This document shows, piece after piece, positions 1-7,454 of a stretch of 9,988 nt of DNA. Every line of letters starts with the position of its first letter. Position 1 is the stretch's first letter. Source of the stretch: Nitrospirota bacterium (GTDB taxonomy: Bacteria; Nitrospirota; Nitrospiria; Nitrospirales; UBA8639); contig CP070628.1 in assembly GCA_020355985.1 (NCBI GenBank), positions 1,435,474 to 1,445,461 of the forward strand, written 5' to 3'. The translations under genes were made by a program, and so were the position numbers. The notes below the pieces were generated by a model, which saw only the letters and a program-made list of their open reading frames with translations, was not told where the DNA came from and did not search any database.

Positions 1-2
1 AT

Positions 3-251
3 AACTCGCAAAAAATTGATTTGACGGTGGCAGACACAGGGCGAGGTATGCCGCAGGAGGTTCGAGACCGATTATTTACTCCACAGGCAATCAGTACCAA
101 GAAAAGCGGAACTGGGCTCGGCACGAAAATCGTGAAAGATGTGATTGACGTTCACCACGGCAACATACGGGTTGAGAGTGAAGAGGGGAAAGGGACGACC
201 TTTCATATCTGGTTGCCAATTTCACAAAAACCTAAACCCCGAACAGGATAA
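3..251 (+). CDS. Sensor histidine kinase, C-terminal ATPase fragment (5' truncated)
   Basis: The reading frame is open from the left edge, so only about 82 C-terminal residues are visible. They form the last part of a GHKL (HATPase_c) domain. The G1 box is DTGRGMP, followed by an F-box-like stretch (RLFTPQAISTKK). The glycine-rich G2 lid is GTGLGTKIVKDVI, and the final strands are GNIRVESEEGKGTTFHIWLP. The protein then ends after a short polar tail, with no receiver domain fused at the C terminus. In this family the domain binds ATP and phosphorylates a histidine in the upstream dimerisation domain, which lies outside the window along with any sensor. No response regulator follows. The next gene is 86 bp downstream and appears to have its own promoter, so a link to sulfite oxidation is only positional. 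A TTG at 21 opens a shorter frame, but it lies inside the ATPase domain and is not a credible start. Confidence 0.92.
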   Translation, partial: NSQKIDLTVADTGRGMPQEVRDRLFTPQAISTKKSGTGLGTKIVKDVIDVHHGNIRVESEEGKGTTFHIWLPISQKPKPRTG

Positions 252-274
252 TTCCCTCGTTTAAGGAAAAGAAA

Positions 275-301
275 TTTTCAACCCTTCAAAGTCCATATAA
301 T
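275..301 (+). promoter_or_regulatory. Putative sigma-70 promoter upstream of the sulfite dehydrogenase gene
   Basis: A perfect TATAAT hexamer lies at 296-301. A TTTTCA hexamer (4 of 6 to TTGACA) lies at 275-280, giving a 15-bp spacer, shorter than the optimal 17. The site is in the 86-bp gap after the histidine kinase stop and about 30 bp before the GTG start, so a transcript would have a short leader. This is a match by eye only; the AT-rich background makes chance -10 matches common. Confidence 0.35.
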
Positions 302-337
302 TTGCAAAACAATAGAATCTTTCACTAAAAGCAACCT

Positions 338-1597
338 GTGGGTCTAATCGTGAACAATCATCACCGTCATACAGCATCCGCATTAACACGACGACGGTTT
401 CTCCAGTCAAGCCTCATCGTGGGAGGGCTCAGTGCTCTTGGGCAGCCATTTGCCAGAGCAGCCTCTCCTGAAAGCATAGAACTTCCATTCAGTCGGGGCC
501 ATCGCCCTCTGGTTGCTTTTCCGGAAAAGCGACGGCTGATGGTGATGACTACTAGACCCCCACAGTTGGAAACCCCATTTCCTATTTTCAATGAAAATAT
601 TTTTACCCCTAACGACGCCTTCTTTGTCCGCTGGCATTTAGCCAATATTCCCGATGCCGTTGATCTACAAACCTTTCGCTTAACGATCCGGGGACGAGTC
701 AGACAGACCTTGTCTTTAAGCCTTGAGGATTTACAAGATCATTTCGAACCGATAGAAGTTGCGGCCGTCTGTCAATGTGCGGGAAATAGTCGAGGCTTTT
801 TTGAGCCCCGAGTGGCTGGAGGACAGTGGGGACATGGAGCGATGGGAAATGCCATGTGGAAAGGAGTTCGACTTCGAGATTTATTGGAAAAAGCAGGACT
901 AGAACAAGATGCCAAGCATGTTCGATTTGGCGGGTTGGATCGCCCTGTGGCTGATGCCACACCGGATTTTCTGAAATCGTTGCCTTTGGATAATGCTTTA
1001 GCCAACCACGTGTTAGTGGCCTATTCCATGAATGGTCAACCACTTCCCTTTTTAAATGGCTTTCCTCTGAGATTAGTTGTGCCGGGTTGGTATGCCACCT
1101 ATTGGGTGAAGATGCTGAATGATATCGAAATCCTCAACGAAGAAGATCGGAATTTCTGGACGAATACAGCTTATCGGATTCCGGACAATGACTGTGGATG
1201 TTTAGAGCCGGGCCAGAAAGCCACGCATTCAATTCCCCTCTCAACAATGAAGGTTCGGTCTTTTATCACCAATGTGGCTGAAGGAGACACCATTCAGGGA
1301 GGATCTCGAGTACTTGTGAAAGGTATTGCTTTCGATCAAGGATATGGTATCGATCAAGTGTTAATTTCTTCAGACGGCGGACAACATTGGCAAGCCGCCA
1401 AACTAGGAAAGGATCATGGAGATTATTCTTTTCGCCAATGGGAAATTCATGTCCCCTTGAAACCTGGCCAGCGATATCAATTGCAATCTTTAGCTCTCAA
1501 CCGAATTGGGGAATCACAACAACTTCAGGCGAAATGGAATCCCAACGGATATTTGCGTAATGCTCTTGAGACCATTCGTATTTCCACGCAGAGCTAA
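338..1597 (+). CDS. sorA: Tat-exported sulfite dehydrogenase, molybdopterin subunit (SorA/SorT type)
   Basis: This enzyme of the sulfite oxidase family oxidises sulfite to sulfate at a molybdenum-pterin centre in the periplasm. The 419-residue protein opens with a Tat signal: twin-arginine motif TRRRFLQ at 17-23, a hydrophobic stretch, and likely cleavage after ARA near 41. The Mo-binding domain holds CQCAGNSR (145-152), in which Cys147 aligns with the Mo-ligating cysteine of the family's CAGNRR signature. GAMGNAMWKGVRLRDLLEKAG (168-187) and PGWYATYWVK (249-258) are also typical. The C-terminal Mo-co dimerisation domain runs from about 300 to the end and closes with WNPNGYLRNALETIRI, very like SorA. 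There is no fused heme domain, so electrons must leave through a partner, evidently the cytochrome 5 bp downstream. The start is GTG at 338; GTG at 350 would also keep the whole Tat signal. Neither has a clear Shine-Dalgarno. A SoxC-like or YedY-like role is less likely, given the SorA-type ending and the SorB-like neighbour. Confidence 0.88.
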   Translation: MGLIVNNHHRHTASALTRRRFLQSSLIVGGLSALGQPFARAASPESIELPFSRGHRPLVAFPEKRRLMVMTTRPPQLETPFPIFNENIFTPNDAFFVRWHLANIPDAVDLQTFRLTIRGRVRQTLSLSLEDLQDHFEPIEVAAVCQCAGNSRGFFEPRVAGGQWGHGAMGNAMWKGVRLRDLLEKAGLEQDAKHVRFGGLDRPVADATPDFLKSLPLDNALANHVLVAYSMNGQPLPFLNGFPLRLVVPGWYATYWVKMLNDIEILNEEDRNFWTNTAYRIPDNDCGCLEPGQKATHSIPLSTMKVRSFITNVAEGDTIQGGSRVLVKGIAFDQGYGIDQVLISSDGGQHWQAAKLGKDHGDYSFRQWEIHVPLKPGQRYQLQSLALNRIGESQQLQAKWNPNGYLRNALETIRISTQS

Positions 1598-1602
1598 TAT
1601 TT

Positions 1603-2274
1603 ATGATACGACAATTATCATTTTCTCTTCTTATTATTGGTATCTTCCTGGTGGGTTTAAAGACAGCGCCTTTGGCCGCAAGAGAGTCCAACTCGACCAG
1701 AAGCATCGTGTTACCTAGCGATCCGTTTTCATTTCAATCAGGCTCAGGGCAGGAAGTGGCCAATAGCTATTGTGCCATTTGTCACTCAGCGGATTACATC
1801 TACATGCAGCCTCCTCATTCACAGGGGAAGTGGACAGAGATCATAAAAAAAATGCAACAAAAGTTTGGCTGTCCAATCCCAGACAATTCCATTGGCACAT
1901 TAGCAAAGTATTTGACCAATCAAAATGAGATAGAACCTAGAGCCCTGGCCTCTACCAATATTCAAGAGCAATCATCTTCCTTTGCTACGGATAAAGGGAA
2001 CCTAAGCAAAGGCAAATCTGTTTATACTAGTTTTTGCATGAACTGCCACGGAACTAAAGGCCATGGTGACGGCCCAGTGGGACAGATGTTAATACCGCCC
2101 GCAGCAGACTTGACTAGCCTTGGGGAAAAATCCGATAAAGAAATTCTTTCAACCATCCGAAACGGTCGGCCGGGAACTGCTATGCCTTCATGGAAAAATG
2201 ACTTATCTGTACAAGACATTGCAGATGTTCTGTCTTACGTTAGAAGTTTTAGTCAAAAAACATCAAAAAAATAA
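1603..2274 (+). CDS. Exported diheme cytochrome c: SorB-like domain fused to a second cytochrome c domain
   Basis: This is the likely electron acceptor of the sulfite dehydrogenase, 5 bp upstream. The 223-residue protein starts with a Sec-type signal peptide (hydrophobic 5-20, cleavage near APLAA at 22-26). Domain 1 (about 45-110) has the heme site CAICH (Cys57, Cys60, His61), followed by SADYIYMQPP and a KWTEIIKKMQQKFGCPIP segment. That pattern resembles the monoheme SorB subunit, ending in a TLAKYL helix. A polar linker (about 112-130) leads to domain 2 (about 130-218). It is a class-I cytochrome c domain with CMNCHGTKGHGDGP (Cys145, Cys148, His149) and a probable distal ligand, Met194, in TAMPSW. 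I cannot assign the distal ligand of heme 1 securely; Met84 and Met68 are candidates. Classical SorB is about half this length with one heme, so the second domain is the odd part and may relay electrons to a terminal oxidase. Confidence 0.88.
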   Translation: MIRQLSFSLLIIGIFLVGLKTAPLAARESNSTRSIVLPSDPFSFQSGSGQEVANSYCAICHSADYIYMQPPHSQGKWTEIIKKMQQKFGCPIPDNSIGTLAKYLTNQNEIEPRALASTNIQEQSSSFATDKGNLSKGKSVYTSFCMNCHGTKGHGDGPVGQMLIPPAADLTSLGEKSDKEILSTIRNGRPGTAMPSWKNDLSVQDIADVLSYVRSFSQKTSKK

Positions 2275-2593
2275 ACCGCCAGGCTAGCAGAGTAAGACCA
2301 TCATTTGCTTTCATGATTTTTGATTCACTCTCACTCTTGTAAAATTTTTCAGAATCCTCATTCCTCCTTACTTGTCTCCTGATCTACCCTCCCATACAAT
2401 TCACGATTGATTGTCAATTAAACTATGTTCAATCTAATAGGCTATGAGATTACTGGCATAGAATCTTGGACTCCGAATACTAATTGAGGCCATCACTGGT
2501 ACCCGAGCTATAGGAATTACACCTGAATAATCTTTCCAACTTCGCCTGCGGTGCCATCTCCTTTTCTTCTAGCACTGGACTCTTTCCTTTCTA
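2275..2593. other. Intergenic region between the cytochrome and TSUP genes
   Basis: This 319-bp gap has no convincing gene; the longest ATG frames I followed are 20 codons or fewer. I see no GC-rich stem with a T-tract that would end the sorA-cytochrome transcript. It holds one 13-bp palindrome and a possible promoter (listed separately). The gap implies that the TSUP gene is either transcribed separately or read with a long leader. Confidence 0.6.
2406..2438 (+). promoter_or_regulatory. Candidate promoter with overlapping palindrome upstream of the TSUP gene
   Basis: The perfect inverted repeat ATTGA-TTG-TCAAT spans 2406-2418. It overlaps a TTGTCA hexamer at 2411-2416 (5 of 6 to TTGACA). 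TCTAAT at 2433-2438 (5 of 6 to TATAAT, but lacking the important second-position A) follows at a 16-bp spacing. A regulator bound to the palindrome would cover the -35 element. The half-site order recalls FNR/CRP-type TTGA...TCAA sites, but the 3-bp centre is too short for the FNR consensus. The site is about 155 bp before the ATG, so it remains tentative. Confidence 0.28.
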
Positions 2594-3382
2594 ATGGATC
2601 TTTACTTATTGTTGGCGCTGCTTTCTGGTGGACTAGTGGGCCTGCTGCTCGGGGCCACCGGGGGAGGAGGGTCGTTGGTAGCTATTCCCTTGTTGGTATA
2701 TGTGGTAGGCATTCCGGTTCAAGAGGCAAGCGCCATGTCACTGATCGTCGTCGGCTATTCCGCACTTTTTGGTGCATGGCAGGAAAGCCGTCAAAAACGG
2801 GTCCACGTCCCTGCTGCCCTTGTGTTTAGTTTGACTGGGGTATTTGGCGCATGGATTGGCGCACAGGGCCATCAACTCGTCTCTGAAACCGTCATATTAT
2901 TTCTGTTTGGCAATTTATTGATGTTCATGAGTGGGTGGACATTTTGGCAACCTCATGACAACCAGGGAAACGAAACGGCCACGGGGTGTGCAAAAAAATT
3001 TTCCTGGCCTTGCACATTCAAAGCTGCGGCAATTGGATGGGGCGTTGGTTTGCTCACGGGATTTTTTGGTATAGGTGGAGGATTTCTGATTGTTCCAGCC
3101 CTGATGATCTTATTGGGGTTTCCTATCCGCCTAGCCATGGGCAGTTCCCTATTGATCATTGCCCTGATTTCCATCGGGGGAGTGGTTGGGCATTTAAACT
3201 TGGCATCCCTAGATATTTTCTTAACGGGATTGGTGTTATGTGGAAGTGTACTGGGATTGGTCTTGGGGTCTCGTATGACTCGTTCAATTTCCTCTCATCA
3301 CTTAAGACAGAGCGTGGCCATTCTGATTGGGGCAATTGGATTAGGGTTAATTCTTGATAATGGCTGGCATCTCATCTTTTAA
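2594..3382 (+). CDS. TSUP (TauE/SafE) family membrane protein, probable sulfite/sulfonate exporter
   Basis: This 262-residue hydrophobic protein has the internal duplication typical of the 4-toluene sulfonate uptake permease family. Repeat 1 carries GLLLGATGGGGSLVAIPLL (16-34), then EASAMSLIVVGYSALFGAW. Repeat 2 carries GLLTGFFGIGGGFLIVPAL (152-170), then LAMGSSLLIIALISIGGVVGH. A polar loop at about 120-138 separates the halves, and I count roughly eight membrane segments. Characterised members export sulfite or sulfoacetate, or move sulfonates, across the inner membrane. Lying downstream of a periplasmic sulfite dehydrogenase on the same strand supports export of sulfite made in the cytoplasm, but the substrate is inferred. 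The ATG at 2594 is the only reasonable start: a TAG at 2570 closes the frame upstream and no other start lies between. No Shine-Dalgarno is visible. The gene converges on the next one with only 35 bp between stops. Confidence 0.85.
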   Translation: MDLYLLLALLSGGLVGLLLGATGGGGSLVAIPLLVYVVGIPVQEASAMSLIVVGYSALFGAWQESRQKRVHVPAALVFSLTGVFGAWIGAQGHQLVSETVILFLFGNLLMFMSGWTFWQPHDNQGNETATGCAKKFSWPCTFKAAAIGWGVGLLTGFFGIGGGFLIVPALMILLGFPIRLAMGSSLLIIALISIGGVVGHLNLASLDIFLTGLVLCGSVLGLVLGSRMTRSISSHHLRQSVAILIGAIGLGLILDNGWHLIF

Positions 3383-3417
3383 AGCATTCAAGAGTAAGGG
3401 TATGAAAAGGGGTTCTC

Positions 3418-4041
3418 TTAGGACAAGACTTTGTTCGACTTCTTACACGTTCCTGAAACCTCAATGGAGCTCAAGATTTGGCTCATATGATCCTGGTAGT
3501 TTTCATAATTTTCTTTGTTACTGCCTGTAAATGAAAGATTCCAAGTGTCCATGCCGCAGAGAATCGTAAAATTACTCCCATAGCCCTGCGCCCCCTTATC
3601 AATATCCTTAAACACAATGGTGGGGTATCCGGCTATCCTTTTCTCTTGGATTATTCCATAGGAATTGATCGCACCCCGTTTTTTTGCCTCAGCAAAAAAA
3701 TATTTCTTTTCCTGGATTAAATAGGGAGGTGTTGGGTCCGCCACAAAATGCTCTTTTGATATCAGCACTCGAAAGGCAGGGAGATTCAACAAGACATCAA
3801 GGGCTATGACCGATGATTGAGAATTACCCATACCTTTCATTTGTGCATTGAGCATATTTCGAATTTTCTCGGCACTCGAAGAACTCATTAGCATCAAATC
3901 GGATGAGTATCGAAAAACCAACCCATTGCTCTCGTATTTTTTCAACCCACTTTCTCCAAAACTGCTCTGAACAGAAGTTAACGCCAAACCCATGCCGAAA
4001 ACAAAGAACCACACTGCCACACAGAACCGAATAATTCTCAT
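3418..4041 (-). CDS. Exported protein of unknown function
   Basis: I do not recognise this gene. It encodes about 207 residues with a signal peptide (MRIIRFCVAVWFFVFGMG, hydrophobic to about residue 22, cleavage near SSFGES), so the product is probably periplasmic or secreted. No lipobox or internal membrane helix is seen. The mature part has YESNGLVFRYSSDLMLMS near its start and ends WNLSFTGSNKENYENYQDHMSQILSSIEV. That opening strand pair plus a terminal helix ending in 'IL.SI' recalls PsbP/DcrB-like small secreted proteins, but this is a weak pattern match. Two late cysteines (in ILCGMD and SGTCKK) could form a disulfide. A longer frame starts at 4074, but 4041 is chosen because a GAGGAGA ribosome binding site lies about 10 nt before this ATG and the signal peptide then begins at residue 1. 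The gene stands alone, convergent with the TSUP gene. Confidence 0.72.
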   Translation of the reverse strand: MRIIRFCVAVWFFVFGMGLALTSVQSSFGESGLKKYESNGLVFRYSSDLMLMSSSSAEKIRNMLNAQMKGMGNSQSSVIALDVLLNLPAFRVLISKEHFVADPTPPYLIQEKKYFFAEAKKRGAINSYGIIQEKRIAGYPTIVFKDIDKGAQGYGSNFTILCGMDTWNLSFTGSNKENYENYQDHMSQILSSIEVSGTCKKSNKVLS

Positions 4042-4050
4042 CTTACTTAG

Positions 4051-4057
4051 TCTCCTC
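4051..4057 (-). promoter_or_regulatory. Ribosome binding site that decides the start at 4041
   Basis: Read on the minus strand this is GAGGAGA, about 10 nt upstream of the ATG at 4041. It lies inside the longer frame that opens at 4074, which has no comparable site. It is the reason for choosing the shorter protein. Confidence 0.65.
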
Positions 4058-4110
4058 AAATCACCTGTAGGCACAGGGTATTGTAAAGCTTACGTACAGC
4101 AACAAATGGC

Positions 4111-4124
4111 CGACGTATTCGTCG
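4111..4124. repeat. Small hairpin CGACG-TATT-CGTCG
   Basis: A perfect 5-bp inverted repeat with a 4-nt loop lies between the K+ channel stop and the exported-protein gene, about 70 bp upstream of the latter's start. There is no T-tract on either side. It may be a minor operator or chance. Confidence 0.25.
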
Positions 4125-4199
4125 AAAGGCAATACTACCCTTGATACACGCCCGACGTCCTGCCAAACTTGGGAAAATCAAGATTGCTTGGGAAATTAT

Positions 4200-4226
4200 T
4201 TGAAATTACTATAAAATAAATTTCAA
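4200..4226. repeat. AT-rich inverted repeat just downstream of the K+ channel gene
   Basis: The arms TTGAAATT (4200-4207) and AATTTCAA (4219-4226) are perfect complements around an 11-nt loop. The repeat begins 8 bp past the channel stop codon. As a transcript terminator it is weak: only one G-C pair per arm and no clean T-tract. It could instead be a binding site. Confidence 0.35.
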
Positions 4227-4233
4227 TATCACA

Positions 4234-5304
4234 TTATGAATACGGCTTATCGTCTTGAACTGGTCGGAATAGTAACATCACATCACCTGTTTCCAGACGC
4301 TGCCCATCCTGAAGTTCCCATGGGGATAAAATCGTGCCATGCCGATACACTCTGAGCAAGACGTCTGGCTGTAAGTCGTTTGCCGTTTTTCCAACATCGC
4401 CCCCTTCCACCATTCGCTCAACAATATTGACCTGCCCCCCAGCCGTCAGAAAGTCTTCTAAATAATCGGCCAAGTATTGTTGATCCACCGCCGCAGCCAA
4501 CATATATCCCCCATACGTCGCTGGTGAAATAATTGTTTGTGCTCCACCCTGGCGAAACAGTTTCACATTTTCTTCTTCCTTTGCACTCACGATCACCCGG
4601 CATCGAGTATTTAAATTTTTGACCGTTAATAAAATAAGCGCATTCGTATCATCACGACCAGACGAAATAATGACCGCCTTCGCCTGACTCAAAAAGGCCG
4701 CATGTTGCAACAGCCCTTCTTGAGTGGCATCCCCTTTGAGTGCCACAACTCCCAATTCCACAGCTGTCTGCACCCGATCATCGCGTGGGTCGATGACGAC
4801 AATATGTTCAGGTTCCGTTCCCTTTGCCAATAATTCTTTGACGGCGGAATAGCCCGTGTGCCCAAAGCCACAGACAACCACATGCTGATCTAGATTCGAT
4901 TGGAGTTTTGCCATACGAAATACCTCAGTAAATTGTCTCAGCGCCAATTGATAGGCTGTACCTAAAAAAATAATCCATATGAAAATCCGGACAGGTGTCA
5001 CCACAAGGGCATCGATCAACCGTGCCCGCGGTGTCACCGGCACAATATCGCCATAGCCGACGGTCGTGACCGTCACCATCGTGAAATACACCACATCTGC
5101 CAACGATAAGTGCCCATCGCTATGATCCTGCAACCCCTCCCGATCCAGCCACAGAACGCCGGTCAATATTACAAACAGAAAAATGACCATCCCAAGTCTG
5201 ATTAACAAGGTACGAACGGGGTCCAAATCCGAGGGGGTATAGACCACTCGCCTCAAGAAGAGAGAGGACTTGGGAGTTGATTTGGTTTTGAACGGAAAGA
5301 CCAT
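4234..5304 (-). CDS. Two-helix potassium channel with cytoplasmic RCK (TrkA-N/TrkA-C) domain
   Basis: This is a probable inner-membrane K+ channel of the MthK/Kch type. The 356-residue protein has a first membrane helix at about 35-53. A pore helix and selectivity filter follow as TMVTVTTVGYGD (75-86; TVGYGD is the K+ signature), then a second helix at about 97-121. An RCK domain starts at 140 with the Rossmann sequence HVVVCGFGHTG (GxGxxG at 146-151). Asp172 ends strand 2, where it would contact a nucleotide ribose. GDAT follows at 191-194, and a TrkA-C-type domain occupies about 285-348. RCK domains gate channels in response to Ca2+ or nucleotides; the ligand here is not evident. The ATG at 5304 lacks an obvious Shine-Dalgarno. 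The gene is 35 bp downstream of the SLC13-type permease and is probably its operon partner. Confidence 0.9.
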   Translation of the reverse strand: MVFPFKTKSTPKSSLFLRRVVYTPSDLDPVRTLLIRLGMVIFLFVILTGVLWLDREGLQDHSDGHLSLADVVYFTMVTVTTVGYGDIVPVTPRARLIDALVVTPVRIFIWIIFLGTAYQLALRQFTEVFRMAKLQSNLDQHVVVCGFGHTGYSAVKELLAKGTEPEHIVVIDPRDDRVQTAVELGVVALKGDATQEGLLQHAAFLSQAKAVIISSGRDDTNALILLTVKNLNTRCRVIVSAKEEENVKLFRQGGAQTIISPATYGGYMLAAAVDQQYLADYLEDFLTAGGQVNIVERMVEGGDVGKTANDLQPDVLLRVYRHGTILSPWELQDGQRLETGDVMLLFRPVQDDKPYS

Positions 5305-5339
5305 AGAAATGTTTTCTTGTCGTCAAGCTGGTATAGAGG

Positions 5340-7151
5340 CTACCCTGTGAATGGCCAAAATATATCTAGAAGAGGAAGAGACACGGCAAGAATTAAGATT
5401 TCCAGCGGCAACCCCATGCGCCAATAATCGCCAAATCGATAGCCACCAGGTCCCATCACTAATAAATTATTTTGATGACCAATAGGGGTAAGAAAGGCAC
5501 AAGAGGCTCCGATAGCCACGGACATAAGAAACGGATCGGAATGGACCTGAAGGCTTTGAGCCACGGCGACACTAAACGGAGCCATGACCACTGCAGTGGC
5601 AGCATTATTCATGATATCCGACAGCAGCATCGTCAACACCATGATCAGAACTAACAACACTATAGGAGAATTCCCATCCTTACCGTCAACGAGAAATTGG
5701 GCTAAAACGGTTGTGGCCCCGCTCTGCTCTAGTGCTCGACCGAGCGGAATCATGGCACCGAGTAGTACCACCACCGGCCAATCAATTGTATGATAGACAT
5801 CTCGAGGAGATACGATGGTCAGAAGCACCATGACCAAGGCTGCGCCCATCAACGCAATCGGTAACGACACGAGCCCAGTTAGAGCACCTATCAAGGCCAA
5901 CCCAAATAACCCGACCGCCAACCAGGCTTGGCCTGACTTTCCCAATTGAATGCCCCGTTCGGCCAAAGGCAAACATCCCAACGATCCTATCACATCCAAA
6001 ACCTGCTCTTTGTCACCTTGCAATAACAGCACATCTCCAGCCTTGAACCGAAATTCTTTTAACCGACCACGGTAGGGTGTCCCTTGACGGGAAACTCCCA
6101 ATAAGGAAACGCCGAACCGACTTCGGAGTTTTAAAGTCCCGGCCAATCTCCCAACTAACCAGGAACGATCAGGAGGCACCACAGCTTCCATTAATATTTC
6201 GTCTAACGTCCCGGTCGATTTTTGTGGCTCTGGCTCCTTCAATTCTTCTTTAGGCTGTGTCCCCGTTAATTCCAATCCTAATGTTGACACAAATTTATTG
6301 ATCCCCTGAGGCCCCGCCTCTAAGACTAAAACATCCCCAACTTGAATCTGCTCCCGCCATGCCGCACCCCGAATGGATTGTTCCCCTCGAATGAGACCAA
6401 TAATTAACGCATCCGAATCCTCGGTGGCCGCTTCCAATTCAGAGAGCGATTTACCTATGGCCTTGGAATTTAGGGGGACTTTGACCTCGGTAAGATATTC
6501 TTGAATATGGAATAAGTCTTGAGGCGCATTTTTAGATCGACGTGCAAGGGGAATTAAATGCCAGCCGACCAATGCCACAAAGATAATTCCTGCTACCGCC
6601 ACTACCCCGCCAACCGGAGAAAAATCGAACATCCCAAATGGGTGGCCGGTAATTTCTGCACGGTAATTTGCAATGATGATATTAGGCGGTGTGCCAATTA
6701 ACGTGGCCATTCCACCCAAAATGGTTCCAAAGGCCAAAGGCATCAATACTACCGCCGGTGACCGTTTCGCATCGAAAGAAGATTGAATCGCCACAGGCAT
6801 TAGAAGTGCCAGCGCTCCGACATTATTCATGACGGTGGAAAGGACCCCACCCACCGACGATAACGCCACTACATGTAACGTTGGGGAGGAAGTCGCCCCC
6901 TTGATATAGCGTGTGAAAAATTCTACCGCCCCGGTGTTGCTCAACCCGCGGCTAATGATGAGCACAGCAGCCACTGTCACGACAGCAGGATGGCCAAACC
7001 CTAAAAAGGCTTCATCAGCAGGAATAAATCCCAGAAGTGTAGAAATTAACAATCCAGCCAGCGCGATGAGATCGTAGCGCCATCGTTCCCACACAAAGAA
7101 CACCACGAGAATGCCAAGAAGGCTTATCAGAAAAACTTGGTCAGCATTCAC
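5340..7151 (-). CDS. SLC13/DASS-type anion permease with two RCK_C domains
   Basis: This 603-residue inner-membrane transporter belongs to the ion-transporter superfamily that includes SLC13 and ArsB-like proteins. The N-terminal membrane half (1-200) holds the first substrate/Na+ hairpin, with VMNNVGALALLMP (107-119) and IGTPPNIIIANYR (152-164). A cytoplasmic insert carries two tandem RCK_C (TrkA_C) domains, about 216-292 and 318-398, joined by a charged EEL/KEPEPQK linker. The second membrane half (405-600) has the matching DIMNNAATAVVMAP (512-525) and LTPIGHQNNLLVMGPGG (554-570). This layout matches the SLT/SAC1-like group, some members of which carry sulfate with Na+, so sulfate is a plausible substrate near sulfite-oxidation genes. 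The family is broad, however, and the substrate is not proven. The start is GTG at 7151; a GAAGG lies 13 nt upstream on the coding strand, rather far. An ATG between them is out of frame. The K+ channel follows 35 bp after the stop. Confidence 0.88.
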   Translation of the reverse strand: MNADQVFLISLLGILVVFFVWERWRYDLIALAGLLISTLLGFIPADEAFLGFGHPAVVTVAAVLIISRGLSNTGAVEFFTRYIKGATSSPTLHVVALSSVGGVLSTVMNNVGALALLMPVAIQSSFDAKRSPAVVLMPLAFGTILGGMATLIGTPPNIIIANYRAEITGHPFGMFDFSPVGGVVAVAGIIFVALVGWHLIPLARRSKNAPQDLFHIQEYLTEVKVPLNSKAIGKSLSELEAATEDSDALIIGLIRGEQSIRGAAWREQIQVGDVLVLEAGPQGINKFVSTLGLELTGTQPKEELKEPEPQKSTGTLDEILMEAVVPPDRSWLVGRLAGTLKLRSRFGVSLLGVSRQGTPYRGRLKEFRFKAGDVLLLQGDKEQVLDVIGSLGCLPLAERGIQLGKSGQAWLAVGLFGLALIGALTGLVSLPIALMGAALVMVLLTIVSPRDVYHTIDWPVVVLLGAMIPLGRALEQSGATTVLAQFLVDGKDGNSPIVLLVLIMVLTMLLSDIMNNAATAVVMAPFSVAVAQSLQVHSDPFLMSVAIGASCAFLTPIGHQNNLLVMGPGGYRFGDYWRMGLPLEILILAVSLPLLDIFWPFTG

Positions 7152-7263
7152 TGAGCGGTAACATCCTTCACTCGGATGGGGTGGGAGTGGCTAAAAAGGG
7201 ACGAAAACAAGACAAACGACTCTTGCTATTACTTCAGAGAGAATCGCGTCCGTGATTTAAACA

Positions 7264-7275
7264 GGTTCTAGAACC
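7264..7275. promoter_or_regulatory. Perfect 12-bp palindrome upstream of the permease gene
   Basis: GGTTCTAGAACC is a perfect dyad without spacer. It lies about 115 bp before the GTG start of the permease on its upstream side. A dimeric regulator could bind here, but I know of no specific family for this sequence and see no second copy in the window. Confidence 0.35.
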
Positions 7276-7281
7276 AAACTC

Positions 7282-7296
7282 AAACGTATGATTTTG
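7282..7296 (+). repeat. 15-bp direct repeat, copy 1
   Basis: AAACGTATGATTTTG matches 14 of 15 positions of the copy at 7909-7923, in the same orientation. The two copies flank the zinc-ribbon gene and its palindromes, about 627 bp apart. The core ACGTATGA occurs a third time at 7861-7868. This may be a shared binding site or chance in an AT-rich region. Confidence 0.35.
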
Positions 7297-7454
7297 CTGA
7301 ATAGAGATAAACTGAGGATAGTGAGAGGGTAAAGCGATTGAACGCCTACTTGAATAGCCCTATTAATTGTTAACGAACTCGTTTGAGAAATGTCAGCAGA
7401 GCCAAAAGAATAATCACAATTTTGACAGAGTCTCCAATTCTAATCTCACCGGCA

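Noticed and set aside
2551..2829. 92-codon plus-strand reading frame at the start of the TSUP gene
   Set aside because: It overlaps the TSUP gene in another frame and its translation is rich in Arg, Gly and Cys with no membrane or domain pattern, while the 2594 frame has clear TSUP repeats.
3383..3417. Terminator between the convergent TSUP and exported-protein genes
   Set aside because: Only AAGAG/CTCTT can pair, over a long loop and without a T-tract.
4042..4074. N-terminal extension of the exported protein gene to 4074
   Set aside because: It would put 11 polar residues before the signal peptide and would bury the good ribosome binding site at 4051-4057 inside the coding sequence.
4200..4226. 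Rho-independent terminator for the K+ channel gene
   Set aside because: The stem is almost all A-T and lacks a proper T-tract, so it is listed only as an inverted repeat.
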